Shown here: piece by piece, positions 1-7,066 of the stretch
Numbering within the stretch: position 1 is the first letter of the stretch
How the letters are laid out: every line of letters begins with the position of its first letter
Assembly (NCBI GenBank): GCA_048497495.1
Contig: JAFHCF010000022.1
Coordinates: 1 to 9,863, forward strand
DNA: 9,863 nucleotides
DNA from: JAFHCF01 sp048497495
GTDB taxonomy: Bacteria > Pseudomonadota > Alphaproteobacteria > Rhizobiales > Ancalomicrobiaceae
Direction of reading: 5' to 3'
The notes under the pieces: model-generated
Database searches by the model: none
Seen by the model: the letters and a program-made list of their open reading frames with translations, nothing else
What the model was told of the DNA's origin: nothing
Position numbers and translations under genes: made by a program

Positions 1-5
1 CATCC

Positions 6-42
6 GCCCCTTCGGGGCACCTTCTCCCACAAGGGGAGAAGG
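6..42. repeat. Two-hairpin intergenic palindromic repeat (RIME-like)
   Basis: Two adjacent inverted repeats lie at the left edge. The first has 5-bp arms, gcccc (6-10) and ggggc (14-18), around ttc. The second has 9-bp perfect arms, ccttctccc (20-28) and gggagaagg (34-42), around acaag. This architecture, with the 'cacaagggg' core, resembles the palindromic intergenic mosaic elements (RIME-type) dispersed in rhizobial genomes; that resemblance is from memory, not a search. The element may extend left of the window. It lies between sufC and whatever is upstream (expected to be sufB), where its RNA could form processing or stability hairpins. There is no T-tract after it, so it is not a typical terminator. 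Confidence 0.55.
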
Positions 43-61
43 GGGGGCGCGCGGCAGGATC

Positions 62-81
62 GGTGGTCCGCAAGGACCACC
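62..81 (+). other. Perfect hairpin with GCAA tetraloop upstream of sufC
   Basis: Arms ggtggtcc (62-69) and ggaccacc (74-81) pair perfectly over 8 bp around gcaa, a GNRA-type loop that stabilises RNA hairpins. No T-run follows (tcattggttg), so an intrinsic terminator is unlikely. An mRNA-stabilising or processing hairpin between operon genes is a reasonable inference. It follows the RIME-like repeat by 19 bp and ends 53 bp before the sufC start. Confidence 0.45.
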
Positions 82-134
82 TCATTGGTTGAAACGAGTT
101 TCGCTGGATCGCTCATCGCGATCGCGACGACGGG

Positions 135-899
<765 letters not shown>

Positions 900-909
900 G
901 GGGAACACG

Positions 910-2232
910 ATGAACGTGATCATCCCGAAGGAACGCCGCAAGACGCGGGCCGAGACCGAGCTCGAGGCGGCTTTCGCGCGCGTCGGCGGCGGCCTGCCGG
1001 GCCGCGGGCGCGACGCCGCGTTTCAGCGCTTCGCCACCCAGGGACTGCCGCATCGGCGGGTCGAGGCCTATCACTATACCGACCTGCGCAGCTTGCTCGT
1101 CAGCGCCCCGGAGCCGGCGGCGCGGCCGAGCCTGACGGAGGCAACGAGCGCGGTCGGGGCCGACGTCTTCGGCGCCATCGACGCGGCGCGGGTCGTGCTG
1201 GTCGACGGCTGGTTCTCGCCCAAGCTCTCCGATCTCTCGGGGCTGGGGGAGGGCGTCACGGTGGCGTCGATCTGCGACACGTTCGGCGCCGGCCGCTCGG
1301 TCGGCGGGCTGGGGAAGCTGATCGTCGATCGTCCGGCGGAGGCCGATCCCTTGGTGGCGCTCGCCTCGGCCTTCTGGACCGACGGCGTGGTGATCCGGGT
1401 GGCCCCGGGCGCGACGATGGCGCGGCCCTTGGAGATCCGCCATCTCAGTTCGGCCAAGTCGGTGACCGCCTGCATCCGCCATCTGATCGAGGTCGGGGCG
1501 GGGGCGAAAGCCGAGATCCTGGAGACCCACGAGAGCCCCGACGGCGTCTCGATTCACGCCCATGGCTTGACCGAACTGTCGATCGGCGAGGGCGCGCAGG
1601 TGACGCTCGTCGATCGCCAGCGCGAGGGCGACGAGGCGGTGCGTCTGTCGACGCTGGTGGTGAGCCTCGGTGACGACGCCAAGCTCGACCACACGCTGGT
1701 GACGCTGGGCGCGAAACTGGCGCGCACTCAGATCTTCGCCCGGCTCGGCGCCCGCGTCGATCTACAGACGCGCGGCGCGACCTTGGTGCGCGGTCGGACA
1801 CACGCCGACGCGACGCTGGTGGTCGAGCACGTCGGGCGGAACTCGGTCAGCCGCGAACTCTACAAGTCGGCGGTCGACGACGAGGCCAGTTCGGTGTTCC
1901 AGGGCAAGATCTCGGTCGAGCCGACGGCGCAGAAGACCGACGGGCGGATGGGGGCGCACGCGGTGCTCTTGTCGGATCGCGCCGAGGCGATGGCCAAGCC
2001 GGAGCTGGAGATTTTCGCCGACGACGTCGCCTGCGCCCACGGCGCCACCGTCTCCGAGATCGACGACGCGCTGAAGTTCTATCTGATGAGCCGCGGCATT
2101 CCGGCGGCCGAGACCGAGAAACTGCTGATCCGCGCCTTCCTCGGCGAGGTCACCGATGCGATCCCGTTGGAAGCGGTGCGCGTGGCGATCGAGGCCGAGG
2201 TCGACGACTGGATCGACGGCCGGGTGAAGTGA
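910..2232 (+). CDS. sufD: SufD, Fe-S cluster scaffold subunit
   Basis: SufD is the non-catalytic paralogue of SufB and forms the SufBC2D complex on which iron-sulfur clusters are assembled. The 440-residue protein has a variable N-terminal part (about 1-150), then the beta-helix core (about 160-350), and ends in the conserved SufB/SufD C-terminal block. That block shows VFQGKI (329-334), AQKTDG (340-345) and KPELEIFADDVACAHGAT (363-380). C375 and H377 lie in the CxHGAT motif; the histidine appears to correspond to the functionally important SufD His360 of E. coli (inferred from motif position). I start at ATG 910 because gagggga (898-904) lies just upstream and the gap to sufC is then only 10 bp. 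An in-frame start at 799 would run far into sufC and is rejected. The weaker N-terminus and the sufC-sufD-sufS order favour SufD over SufB. Confidence 0.95.
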   Translation: MNVIIPKERRKTRAETELEAAFARVGGGLPGRGRDAAFQRFATQGLPHRRVEAYHYTDLRSLLVSAPEPAARPSLTEATSAVGADVFGAIDAARVVLVDGWFSPKLSDLSGLGEGVTVASICDTFGAGRSVGGLGKLIVDRPAEADPLVALASAFWTDGVVIRVAPGATMARPLEIRHLSSAKSVTACIRHLIEVGAGAKAEILETHESPDGVSIHAHGLTELSIGEGAQVTLVDRQREGDEAVRLSTLVVSLGDDAKLDHTLVTLGAKLARTQIFARLGARVDLQTRGATLVRGRTHADATLVVEHVGRNSVSRELYKSAVDDEASSVFQGKISVEPTAQKTDGRMGAHAVLLSDRAEAMAKPELEIFADDVACAHGATVSEIDDALKFYLMSRGIPAAETEKLLIRAFLGEVTDAIPLEAVRVAIEAEVDDWIDGRVK

Positions 2233-2240
2233 GAGCGACG

Positions 2241-3482
2241 ATGAACGTGATGACGACCGACAGGGCCGGCTACGACGTCGAGGAGATCCGCAAGGACTTC
2301 CCGATCCTGTCGACGACCGTCCACGGCAAGCCTCTGGTCTATCTCGACAACGGCGCCTCGGCCCAGAAGCCTCGAGCGGTGATCGACGAGATGGTCGACG
2401 TGATGACGCATCGCTATGCCAACGTCCATCGCGGCCTGCACACCCTCGCCAACGCGGCGACCGAGGCCTACGAGGGGGCGCGAGAGATCGTCCGCCGCTT
2501 CCTCGGCGCCAAGTCGCTCGACGAGATCGTCTTCACCAAGTCGAGCACCGAGGCGATCAACCTCGTCGCCGGTTCGCTCGGTCAATCGATCGGCGAGGGC
2601 GACGAGATCATCCTGTCGATCCTCGAACACCACTCCAACATCGTGCCCTGGCACTTCCTGCGCGAGCGCAAGGGGGCGGTGATCAAGTGGGCGCCGGTCG
2701 ACGAGGACGGCGTGTTCCTCCTCGACGAGTTCGAGAAGCTGCTCGGCCCGCGCACCAAGATCGTCGCCATCACCCAGATGTCGAACGTCACCGGGACGGT
2801 GGTGCCGGTGAAGGAGGTGGCGCGGCTCGCCCACGAGGTCGGCGCCCTGGTGCTGGTCGACGGTTCGCAAGCCGCCGTCCACATGCCGGTCGACGTCGTC
2901 GATCTCGGCTGCGATTTCTACGTCGTCACCGGCCACAAGCTCTATGGGCCGACCGGCATCGGCGCGCTGTGGGGCCGCCGGGAACTCCTGGCGAAGATGC
3001 CGCCGTTCCTCGGTGGCGGCGAGATGATCAAGGACGTCTCGGAAGATCGCGTCACCTACGGCGAGCCGCCGCATCGCTTCGAGGCCGGCACGCCGCCGAT
3101 CGTGGAAGCCGCCGGCTTCGGCGCGGCGCTGACCTACATGGAGCAGATCGGGCGCGAGCGCATCGCGGCGCACGAGGCGGCGCTCGCGGCCTATGCCCAC
3201 GAGCGGCTCGGCTCGCTCAATTCGGTCCGGATCTTCGGCAATGCGCCGGGCAAGGGGGCGATCATCGCCTTCGAGATGGCCGGGGCGCATGCCCACGACG
3301 TCGCCACCATCCTCGATCGCTACGGCATCGCGGTGCGCGCCGGCACCCATTGCGCCCAGCCGCTGTTGAAACGCTACGGCGTCACCTCCACCTGTCGGGC
3401 GTCCTTCGCCATGTACAACCGCCTCGACGAGGTCGACCGCTTGGTCGAAGGCCTCGCCAAGGCCCAGGACTTCTTCGCCTGA
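2241..3482 (+). CDS. sufS: SufS, PLP-dependent cysteine desulfurase
   Basis: Group II cysteine desulfurase that releases sulfur from L-cysteine as a persulfide for SufBCD. In this 413-residue frame every key residue of E. coli SufS is found at a constant offset of +7: H130, D207, Q210, PLP lysine K233 (in TGHKLYGPTG), persulfide cysteine C371 (in RAGTHCAQPL) and R386. Length and the one-residue spacing of the HCAQ loop fit SufS/CsdA rather than IscS/NifS. I chose ATG 2241 (gagag upstream); a GTG at 2229 overlapping the sufD stop would add four residues, and ATG 2250 would remove three. The gene starts 8 bp after sufD. Group II enzymes usually need a SufE or SufU partner to be fully active; none is encoded in this window, so it is presumably elsewhere. 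Confidence 0.96.
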   Translation: MNVMTTDRAGYDVEEIRKDFPILSTTVHGKPLVYLDNGASAQKPRAVIDEMVDVMTHRYANVHRGLHTLANAATEAYEGAREIVRRFLGAKSLDEIVFTKSSTEAINLVAGSLGQSIGEGDEIILSILEHHSNIVPWHFLRERKGAVIKWAPVDEDGVFLLDEFEKLLGPRTKIVAITQMSNVTGTVVPVKEVARLAHEVGALVLVDGSQAAVHMPVDVVDLGCDFYVVTGHKLYGPTGIGALWGRRELLAKMPPFLGGGEMIKDVSEDRVTYGEPPHRFEAGTPPIVEAAGFGAALTYMEQIGRERIAAHEAALAAYAHERLGSLNSVRIFGNAPGKGAIIAFEMAGAHAHDVATILDRYGIAVRAGTHCAQPLLKRYGVTSTCRASFAMYNRLDEVDRLVEGLAKAQDFFA

Positions 3483-3517
3483 TGCGCCCGATGGGCCGAT
3501 CTGGAAGGTCGACGAGC

Positions 3518-3901
3518 ATGGAAGCAGACATGGATTTCTCCACGGGCCCGGCGCAGATGGCCACCTCGGGCGGATCTCGGATCGCGCCGGAGGAACTGGC
3601 GCGGCTGACCGAGGACATCATCGGGGCGCTCAAGACCGTCTATGATCCGGAGATCCCGGCCGACATCTACGAACTCGGCCTGATCTACAAGGTCGACATC
3701 GACGACGATCGCAACGTCGCGGTCGAGATGACGCTGACCGCGCCGGGCTGTCCGGTGGCCGGCGAAATGCCCGACTGGGTGCAGAACGCGGTGCGTTCGG
3801 TGCCCGGCCTCAACGAGGTGACGGTGAATCTCGTCTTCGATCCGCCCTGGGACCAGAGCCGGATGTCGGACGAGGCGCGCATCGCCCTCGACATGTATTG
3901 A
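3518..3901 (+). CDS. sufT: SUF-associated DUF59/MIP18-family protein (SufT-like)
   Basis: Small cytosolic protein of the DUF59 (MIP18/PaaD-like) family, the type found next to sufS and sufA in alphaproteobacterial SUF operons and linked to Fe-S protein maturation. The 127 residues contain the family motifs DPEIPADIYELGLIY (43-57) and MTLTAPGCPVA (71-81), with the conserved cysteine C78, and a C-terminal block VNLVFDPPWDQSRMSDEAR (103-121). The first 20 residues look flexible. ATG 3518 is preferred because ggaagg (3503-3508) precedes it; ATG 3482, overlapping the sufS stop, lacks a ribosome binding site and would add 12 residues. The gene is 35 bp after sufS and 25 bp before sufA. The symbol sufT follows the use for the Staphylococcus protein; the exact biochemical role is inferred. 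Confidence 0.9.
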   Translation: MEADMDFSTGPAQMATSGGSRIAPEELARLTEDIIGALKTVYDPEIPADIYELGLIYKVDIDDDRNVAVEMTLTAPGCPVAGEMPDWVQNAVRSVPGLNEVTVNLVFDPPWDQSRMSDEARIALDMY

Positions 3902-3926
3902 CCCCCTCGAGAAGAAGGAGGCGACG

Positions 3927-4289
3927 ATGGGTCTCTTCGGCAACATGCCCGTGGTGAAGTTGACGGACGCCGCCGTGGCGCGGGTCAAGTCGATCGTCGC
4001 CGGCTCGCCGACGCCGTTGGCGGGTCTGCGCCTCGGCATCGACAAGGGCGGCTGCGCCGGCATGACCTACAAGATCGAGATGGTCGCCGACGCCGACCCA
4101 CGAGACGACGTGGTCGAGGTCGACGGCGTCAAGGTCTTCATCGAGCCGAGCGCCACGCTCTACCTGCTCGGCACCACCGTCGACTTCAAGACGGACAAGA
4201 TGGCCTCGACCTTCGTGTTCGAGAACCCCAACCAGGTCTCCGCCTGCGGCTGCGGTGAATCGGTGTCGTTGGAAGCGGCGAAGGTGTGA
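3927..4289 (+). CDS. sufA: SufA, A-type Fe-S carrier
   Basis: A-type carrier (HesB/IscA/SufA family) that accepts clusters from SufBCD and passes them to apo-proteins. It is 120 residues long, the usual size, and has the three invariant cysteines: C43 in GGCAGMTY, and C107 and C109 in ACGCG. The C-x63-C-x-C spacing equals that of E. coli SufA. The start is well supported by a strong ribosome binding site, gaaggagg (3914-3921), 5 bp before ATG. SufA is preferred over IscA or ErpA because of its place as last gene of the SUF run; sequence alone would leave those open. Its stop codon lies 10 bp from the stop of the opposing gene, inside a short hairpin (4287-4302). Confidence 0.95.
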   Translation: MGLFGNMPVVKLTDAAVARVKSIVAGSPTPLAGLRLGIDKGGCAGMTYKIEMVADADPRDDVVEVDGVKVFIEPSATLYLLGTTVDFKTDKMASTFVFENPNQVSACGCGESVSLEAAKV

Positions 4290-4302
4290 GCGCCCGCGCT
4301 CA
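4287..4302. terminator. Short hairpin spanning two convergent stop codons
   Basis: The arms tgagcg (4287-4292) and cgctca (4297-4302) pair perfectly around cccg. The left arm begins with the TGA of sufA and the right arm ends with the reverse-complement TGA of the opposing gene, so one 6-bp stem contains both stops. It is the only inverted repeat seen between these genes. There is no T-tract on either side, so an efficient intrinsic terminator is doubtful. Confidence 0.3.
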
Positions 4303-5475
4303 TCCCTTGCCGAGCAGGCGATAGACCCTGGCGCGTAGGGCGGGATGGCGGCGCAGGACGGCGCGGGCGAGACGGCGCAGTCGGCGGTCGAGCAGCGCCG
4401 GTAGTCCGCGCGGCGTCGCGGCCCGGTCGTATTCGAACAACGGGAGGGGCTCCCCGCCGAAGCGCGTCTTGTAGGGATGCTCGCCGGGGCCGAGATCGAA
4501 GAGGCCGCCACCGTTTGCGACGTGGTGTTCGAGCACCGTCGCGACGGCGATCATGCCGGGCGAATAGGACCGCAATCCGTCGTCGTCCGCCGTGGCCATC
4601 AGGGTGCCGTTGAAGCGGCCACGATGGGCGAAGCCCTGGACCATGGCGACGATGCGTTCGTCCAACACCACCTCCCACACCGCCACCGTACCATCGGCGA
4701 CGCCGGACGCGACGACGTCGCGATAGAAGGCGCGGACGGTCGGAGCGGTGAGGCTCTCGCCGCTCCGACCGTCGCGGCGCGCCTTCTCGGCTCTGAGATC
4801 GCAGGCGAAATCGAGGATTTCGAGGGCCCGCTCGACGACTTCGACGCGGCGGATCGCGCCGCCGTCGCGGGTGAGGCGCCGTCGCTTGCGGGCACTCTCC
4901 TTGACCGCGGGCAATTCGCCGACCGGACGGGAGGCCGGATCGTAGACCATCGTCACCACGTTCATCGGTTTCGATCCCGGCCAGGCGGCGAGCGGATTGG
5001 CTCGACCCTCGACCATCATCGGCATCTTGGCGAGCACCAGGGCATCATGGGGGGGCAGGGCGTCGAGCACGCTGAGACGCAGGGCTTCGGCGCGCGGCCC
5101 CGAAAGGTCGAGATCGCGGTGCCAGATCGGCGCGTTGTGGTCCGAAAGGCCGAGATCGGCGAATTCGATCCGTCGCGTCCTGCGGGAGGCATCGAAGCCG
5201 AGGGCGAGCGACAGGACGTGGCGGTCGGTCTCGTCGTGGACCTCGACGACGAAAGGCGTCCAGCGGAGGCTCGGCAGAAGATCGACGAGGAGCGGGCGGA
5301 TGAAGCGGGGGGTCTGGAAGGCGGTGCCGAAGCCGTCCTCGAGGAGGGCCGTCCAACGCCGCCACACCGCCGGCTCGTCGAGGTCGAACCGAGTCACCGC
5401 ACGGAAGGCGCGCGCCGCGCCGGGGCGGTCGAGGACGGACCTGGGAGAAAGGGGGGCTGTCGTCGGCGTCGTCAC
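4300..5475 (-). CDS. GNAT-fold acyltransferase, BioF2/CelD-like family
   Basis: Predicted cytosolic acyl- or acetyltransferase of 391 residues; the substrate is unknown. The C-terminal half (about 190-345) fits the BioF2-like acetyltransferase domain (Pfam Acetyltransf_6), with a basic stretch ESARKRRRLTRDGG (193-206), a segment SPGMIAVATVLEHH (305-318) and the closing motif LFDLGPGEHPYKTRFGGE (325-342), the family's usual 'D-G-x-x-YK-x-x-F' signature. The N-terminal half probably holds a second, degenerate GNAT fold. The tail (355-391) is rich in arginine and leucine. There is no signal peptide and no clear membrane segment. Relatives include proteins annotated as cellulose-biosynthesis CelD, but no polysaccharide genes are nearby, so that role is not claimed. 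The start is GTG 5475; ggaga lies about 12 bp upstream, rather far, so the start is less certain. It converges on sufA and diverges from the TfoX-like gene. Confidence 0.85.
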   Translation of the reverse strand: MTTPTTAPLSPRSVLDRPGAARAFRAVTRFDLDEPAVWRRWTALLEDGFGTAFQTPRFIRPLLVDLLPSLRWTPFVVEVHDETDRHVLSLALGFDASRRTRRIEFADLGLSDHNAPIWHRDLDLSGPRAEALRLSVLDALPPHDALVLAKMPMMVEGRANPLAAWPGSKPMNVVTMVYDPASRPVGELPAVKESARKRRRLTRDGGAIRRVEVVERALEILDFACDLRAEKARRDGRSGESLTAPTVRAFYRDVVASGVADGTVAVWEVVLDERIVAMVQGFAHRGRFNGTLMATADDDGLRSYSPGMIAVATVLEHHVANGGGLFDLGPGEHPYKTRFGGEPLPLFEYDRAATPRGLPALLDRRLRRLARAVLRRHPALRARVYRLLGKG

Positions 5476-5652
5476 GTTCGTTCGTCGTCTCCGATTCTCG
5501 TCGCGTCAGTTTCGCGCCTTCGGGTGAAGGAAACAAACCTCACCGCGGCGGGTGTGGAGAAAGGTGCCTTGCCGGGCGCCGGCGGTCGCGTCACCATGGG
5601 TGCGGGTATCGCGTGACGGGTCGTCGGGCCGATGCCGGGGGAGCATCGCGCC
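5476..5652. other. Divergent intergenic region
   Basis: This 177-bp gap must hold promoters for both the minus-strand acyltransferase and the plus-strand TfoX-like gene. I see no convincing -35/-10 pair on either strand. A perfect 5-bp hairpin is present, ccttc (5517-5521) and gaagg (5526-5530) around gggt, with no T-run after it on the + strand. Nothing else stands out. Confidence 0.3.
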
Positions 5653-6012
5653 ATGGCCGACATCGAATTCCTGAAGGACCTGTGCCGGCCGCTCGGACCG
5701 GTCGCCATCAAGCGGATGTTCGGCGGGCTCGGGATCTGGGCGGACGGGCTGATGTTCGCCCTGGTGTTCGACGACACGCTCTATCTCAAGGTCGACGCCG
5801 AGAGCTCGCCGCGCTTCGAGGCGCGCGAGCTGCCGCGCTTCACCTACGCGACCAAGGACGGCCGCCGCACCGTCATGAGCTACGCGCGGGCGCCGGAGGA
5901 GGTCTTCGACGACGCGGACGCCTTCGCCGAGTGGGCGGGGGTGGCTATTCTCGCGGCACGGCGGGCGGCGGCGGCGAAGCCCAAGCCGAAGGCGGCGCGC
6001 GCGACGTCGTGA
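5653..6012 (+). CDS. Stand-alone TfoX N-terminal-domain protein
   Basis: Small protein of 119 residues matching the TfoX/Sxy N-terminal domain. The signature is IKRMFGGLGIWADGLMFAL near residues 20-38, followed by the strand LYLKVD and an FTYATKDGR segment. The C-terminal helix-hairpin-helix domain of the gammaproteobacterial competence regulators is absent, as is usual for the short alphaproteobacterial members, whose function is not established; a competence role should not be assumed. The last 20 residues are an alanine/lysine-rich basic tail. I start at ATG 5653 because gggggag (5637-5643) lies 9 bp upstream; an in-frame ATG at 5632 would add seven residues with no clear ribosome binding site. 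It lies 111 bp before the isomerase gene and is divergent from the acyltransferase. Confidence 0.85.
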   Translation: MADIEFLKDLCRPLGPVAIKRMFGGLGIWADGLMFALVFDDTLYLKVDAESSPRFEARELPRFTYATKDGRRTVMSYARAPEEVFDDADAFAEWAGVAILAARRAAAAKPKPKAARATS

Positions 6013-6074
6013 GGCGGCGCGACCTCCGGAGCGGGTTGCCCTCGTCCCGGTTTCGGTCGATAAGGGGCGACTTT

Positions 6075-6090
6075 CCGGGGGCGACCCCGG
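6075..6090 (+). other. GC-rich hairpin with GCGA loop before ppi
   Basis: Arms ccgggg (6075-6080) and ccccgg (6085-6090) pair perfectly around gcga, a GNRA-type tetraloop. It lies 33 bp before the isomerase start and 62 bp after the TfoX-like stop. No T-tract follows (tgatggaaaa), so it could be a weak terminator, a stability hairpin in the 5' leader of the isomerase mRNA, or chance in GC-rich DNA. Confidence 0.25.
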
Positions 6091-6123
6091 TGATGGAAAA
6101 CGCATTTGCAAGGACCCGCGCCG

Positions 6124-6600
6124 ATGGCCGATCTCGATCCCGAAAACACCCTCGTCATCGAAACCACCAAGGGCCGTGTGGTCGTCGCCATGCGTCCCGA
6201 CCTGGCGCCCGGCCACGTCGCCCACATCAAGAAGCTGGCCCGCGAGGGCTTCTACGACGGTGTCGTCTTCCACCGCGTCATCGAGGGCTTCATGGCCCAG
6301 ACCGGCTGCCCGCACGGCACCGGCACCGGCGGCTCGAAGTACCCCGACCTCAAGGCCGAGTTCAACGCCGAGCCGCATGTGCGCGGCACCGCCTCGATGG
6401 CGCGGGCGCAGAACCCGAATTCGGCCAACTCGCAGTTCTTCTTCTGCTTCGACGACGCCCGCTTCCTCGATCGCCAGTACACGGTGTGGGGCAAGGTCGT
6501 GGAAGGCATGGACAACGTCGACAAGATCAAGCGCGGCGAGCCGGTGCGCGATCCCGACAAGATGATCTCGGTCAAGGTGATGGCCGACATCGCCGCTTGA
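6124..6600 (+). CDS. ppiB: Cyclophilin-type peptidyl-prolyl cis-trans isomerase (cytoplasmic)
   Basis: Catalyses cis-trans isomerisation of X-Pro bonds during protein folding. The 158-residue protein has no signal peptide, so it should act in the cytosol like PpiB. Active-site residues aligned by eye to human CypA are present: R51, F56, M57 and Q59 (VFHRVIEGFMAQTG), A93/A95, Q104 and F106 (NSQFFF), and L115. The position of CypA Trp121 is F114 and that of His126 is Y119, as is common in bacterial cyclophilins that bind cyclosporin poorly. I chose ATG 6124 (caaggac upstream, 9-bp spacing) over a TTG at 6106. In many Rhizobiales one or two cyclophilin genes directly precede queA and tgt, and that order is kept here except for the intervening brnTA. 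A terminator follows. The subfamily symbol is by location and sequence type; the enzyme family is certain. Confidence 0.94.
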   Translation: MADLDPENTLVIETTKGRVVVAMRPDLAPGHVAHIKKLAREGFYDGVVFHRVIEGFMAQTGCPHGTGTGGSKYPDLKAEFNAEPHVRGTASMARAQNPNSANSQFFFCFDDARFLDRQYTVWGKVVEGMDNVDKIKRGEPVRDPDKMISVKVMADIAA

Positions 6601-6626
6601 TCGGGGCGACGACGGCGAAGACGTCG

Positions 6627-6654
6627 AACGGCCGGGCCTCGCGCCCGGCCGTTT
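6627..6654 (+). terminator. Rho-independent terminator after ppi
   Basis: A perfect 9-bp GC-rich stem, cggccgggc (6629-6637) with gcccggccg (6643-6651) around ctcgc, extends by two A-T pairs (6627-6628 with 6652-6653). It is followed by ttcgcgttt, a short T-rich run. It lies 27 bp after the isomerase stop. The strong stem and its placement make it the best terminator in the window, and it separates ppi transcription from brnTA. Confidence 0.75.
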
Positions 6655-6676
6655 CGCGTTTCGGGGGATTTCCAGG

Positions 6677-6693
6677 GGTTGCGCGCGGCAACC
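6677..6693. other. Short hairpin between ppi terminator and brnT
   Basis: Arms ggttgc (6677-6682) and gcaacc (6688-6693) pair perfectly around gcgcg. It lies just upstream of the AT-rich inverted-repeat region in front of brnT. It could be part of a recombination junction, a second weak terminator, or chance. Confidence 0.25.
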
Positions 6694-6699
6694 AATGCG

Positions 6700-6770
6700 G
6701 GAGAATGACCGCTGAAGTTCGATTATTTGTAGTGACAATAAATCGAAATCGGGGCATTCTCCTAATAAGG
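6700..6770 (+). promoter_or_regulatory. Putative brnTA promoter/operator with nested inverted repeats
   Basis: This is the most AT-rich stretch of the window. It contains an imperfect 30-bp palindrome (6718-6747): arms ttcgatt (6718-6724) and aatcgaa (6741-6747), plus inner arms ttgt (6727-6730) and acaa (6735-6738), with two mismatched positions between. Outside it lies a second perfect 8-bp repeat, ggagaatg (6700-6707) and cattctcc (6755-6762). A -35-like gtgaca (6732-6737) is present, but a good -10 box at the right distance is not clear. BrnA antitoxins have a ribbon-helix-helix fold and repress their own operon, so this is the natural operator candidate; that link is inferred. An aagg (6767-6770) serves as ribosome binding site for brnT. 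Confidence 0.5.
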
Positions 6771-6775
6771 TATGG

Positions 6776-7066
6776 GTGGTGAAACTCTCCTGGGACGAAG
6801 CGAAGCGTCGATGGACTCGCGAGGAGCGCGGGCTCGATTTCGCCGACGCGGCGGCGGTGTTCATCGGCGTGAAGCTCGAGTTTCCGGACCTGCGCTTCGA
6901 CTACGGCGAGGAGCGCTGGATCACCGTCGGGTTTCTCGAAGGTCGCATGATGGTCGTCGTCTGGACGCCGCGCGACGGCGGACGACAAGTGATTTCGATG
7001 AGGAAGGCCAATGACCGAGAACAGAAGAATTTCGGCGAGCGACTTGGCCAAGTCCGACGCTCGTGA
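6776..7066 (+). CDS. brnT: BrnT-family toxin of a type II toxin-antitoxin system
   Basis: BrnT toxins have a RelE-like fold and block translation; they are neutralised by the adjacent BrnA. The 96-residue protein follows the BrnT (DUF497) pattern: LSWDEAKRRW (4-13), a GLDFADAAAVF segment (19-29), GEERWITVGF (44-53), MMVVVWTP (58-65) and VISMRKANDRE (72-82). The usual KHG tripeptide before the F-x-x-A segment reads ERG here (17-19), a divergence that could affect activity. Start codons are two adjacent GTGs (6776, 6779); aagg at 6767-6770 suits either. The other-frame ATG at 6772 gives no recognisable protein. Its last 56 bp overlap brnA in a different frame, a coupling seen in toxin-antitoxin operons. 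Toxin-first order is as in Brucella brnTA. Confidence 0.9.
   Translation: MVKLSWDEAKRRWTREERGLDFADAAAVFIGVKLEFPDLRFDYGEERWITVGFLEGRMMVVVWTPRDGGRQVISMRKANDREQKNFGERLGQVRRS

Noticed and set aside
116..127. 12-bp palindrome tcgcgatcgcga just before sufC
   Set aside because: Short GC-rich self-complementary words of this kind are expected often in such DNA; no regulator site is recognised.
2079..3350. Long minus-strand open frame (423 codons) opposite sufS
   Set aside because: It is the antisense shadow of sufS in high-GC DNA; the product is rich in Arg, Asp and Gly with no family motif, while the + strand carries every SufS catalytic residue.
3345..3356. SufS reads RAGTHCAQP instead of the common RxGHHCAQP
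   Set aside because: The catalytic cysteine and the following loop are intact, and the variable position before His-Cys differs among SufS proteins; not treated as unusual.
2687..3517. N-terminal extension joining the DUF59 gene to an open frame inside sufS
   Set aside because: The extra 277 residues are low-complexity out-of-frame translation of sufS; the DUF59 domain only begins after ATG 3518, which has its own ribosome binding site.
4477..5616. Plus-strand open frame (379 codons) opposite the acyltransferase
   Set aside because: The product shows no recognisable motif, whereas the minus strand has the BioF2-like signature; typical antisense shadow.
5613..6782. 389-codon plus-strand open frame across the TfoX-like and isomerase genes
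   Set aside because: It is out of frame with both clear genes and has an Arg/Gly/Pro-rich composition without motifs.
6772..7014. 80-codon open frame starting at ATG 6772
   Set aside because: It overlaps brnT in another frame; only the 6776 frame matches the BrnT pattern.
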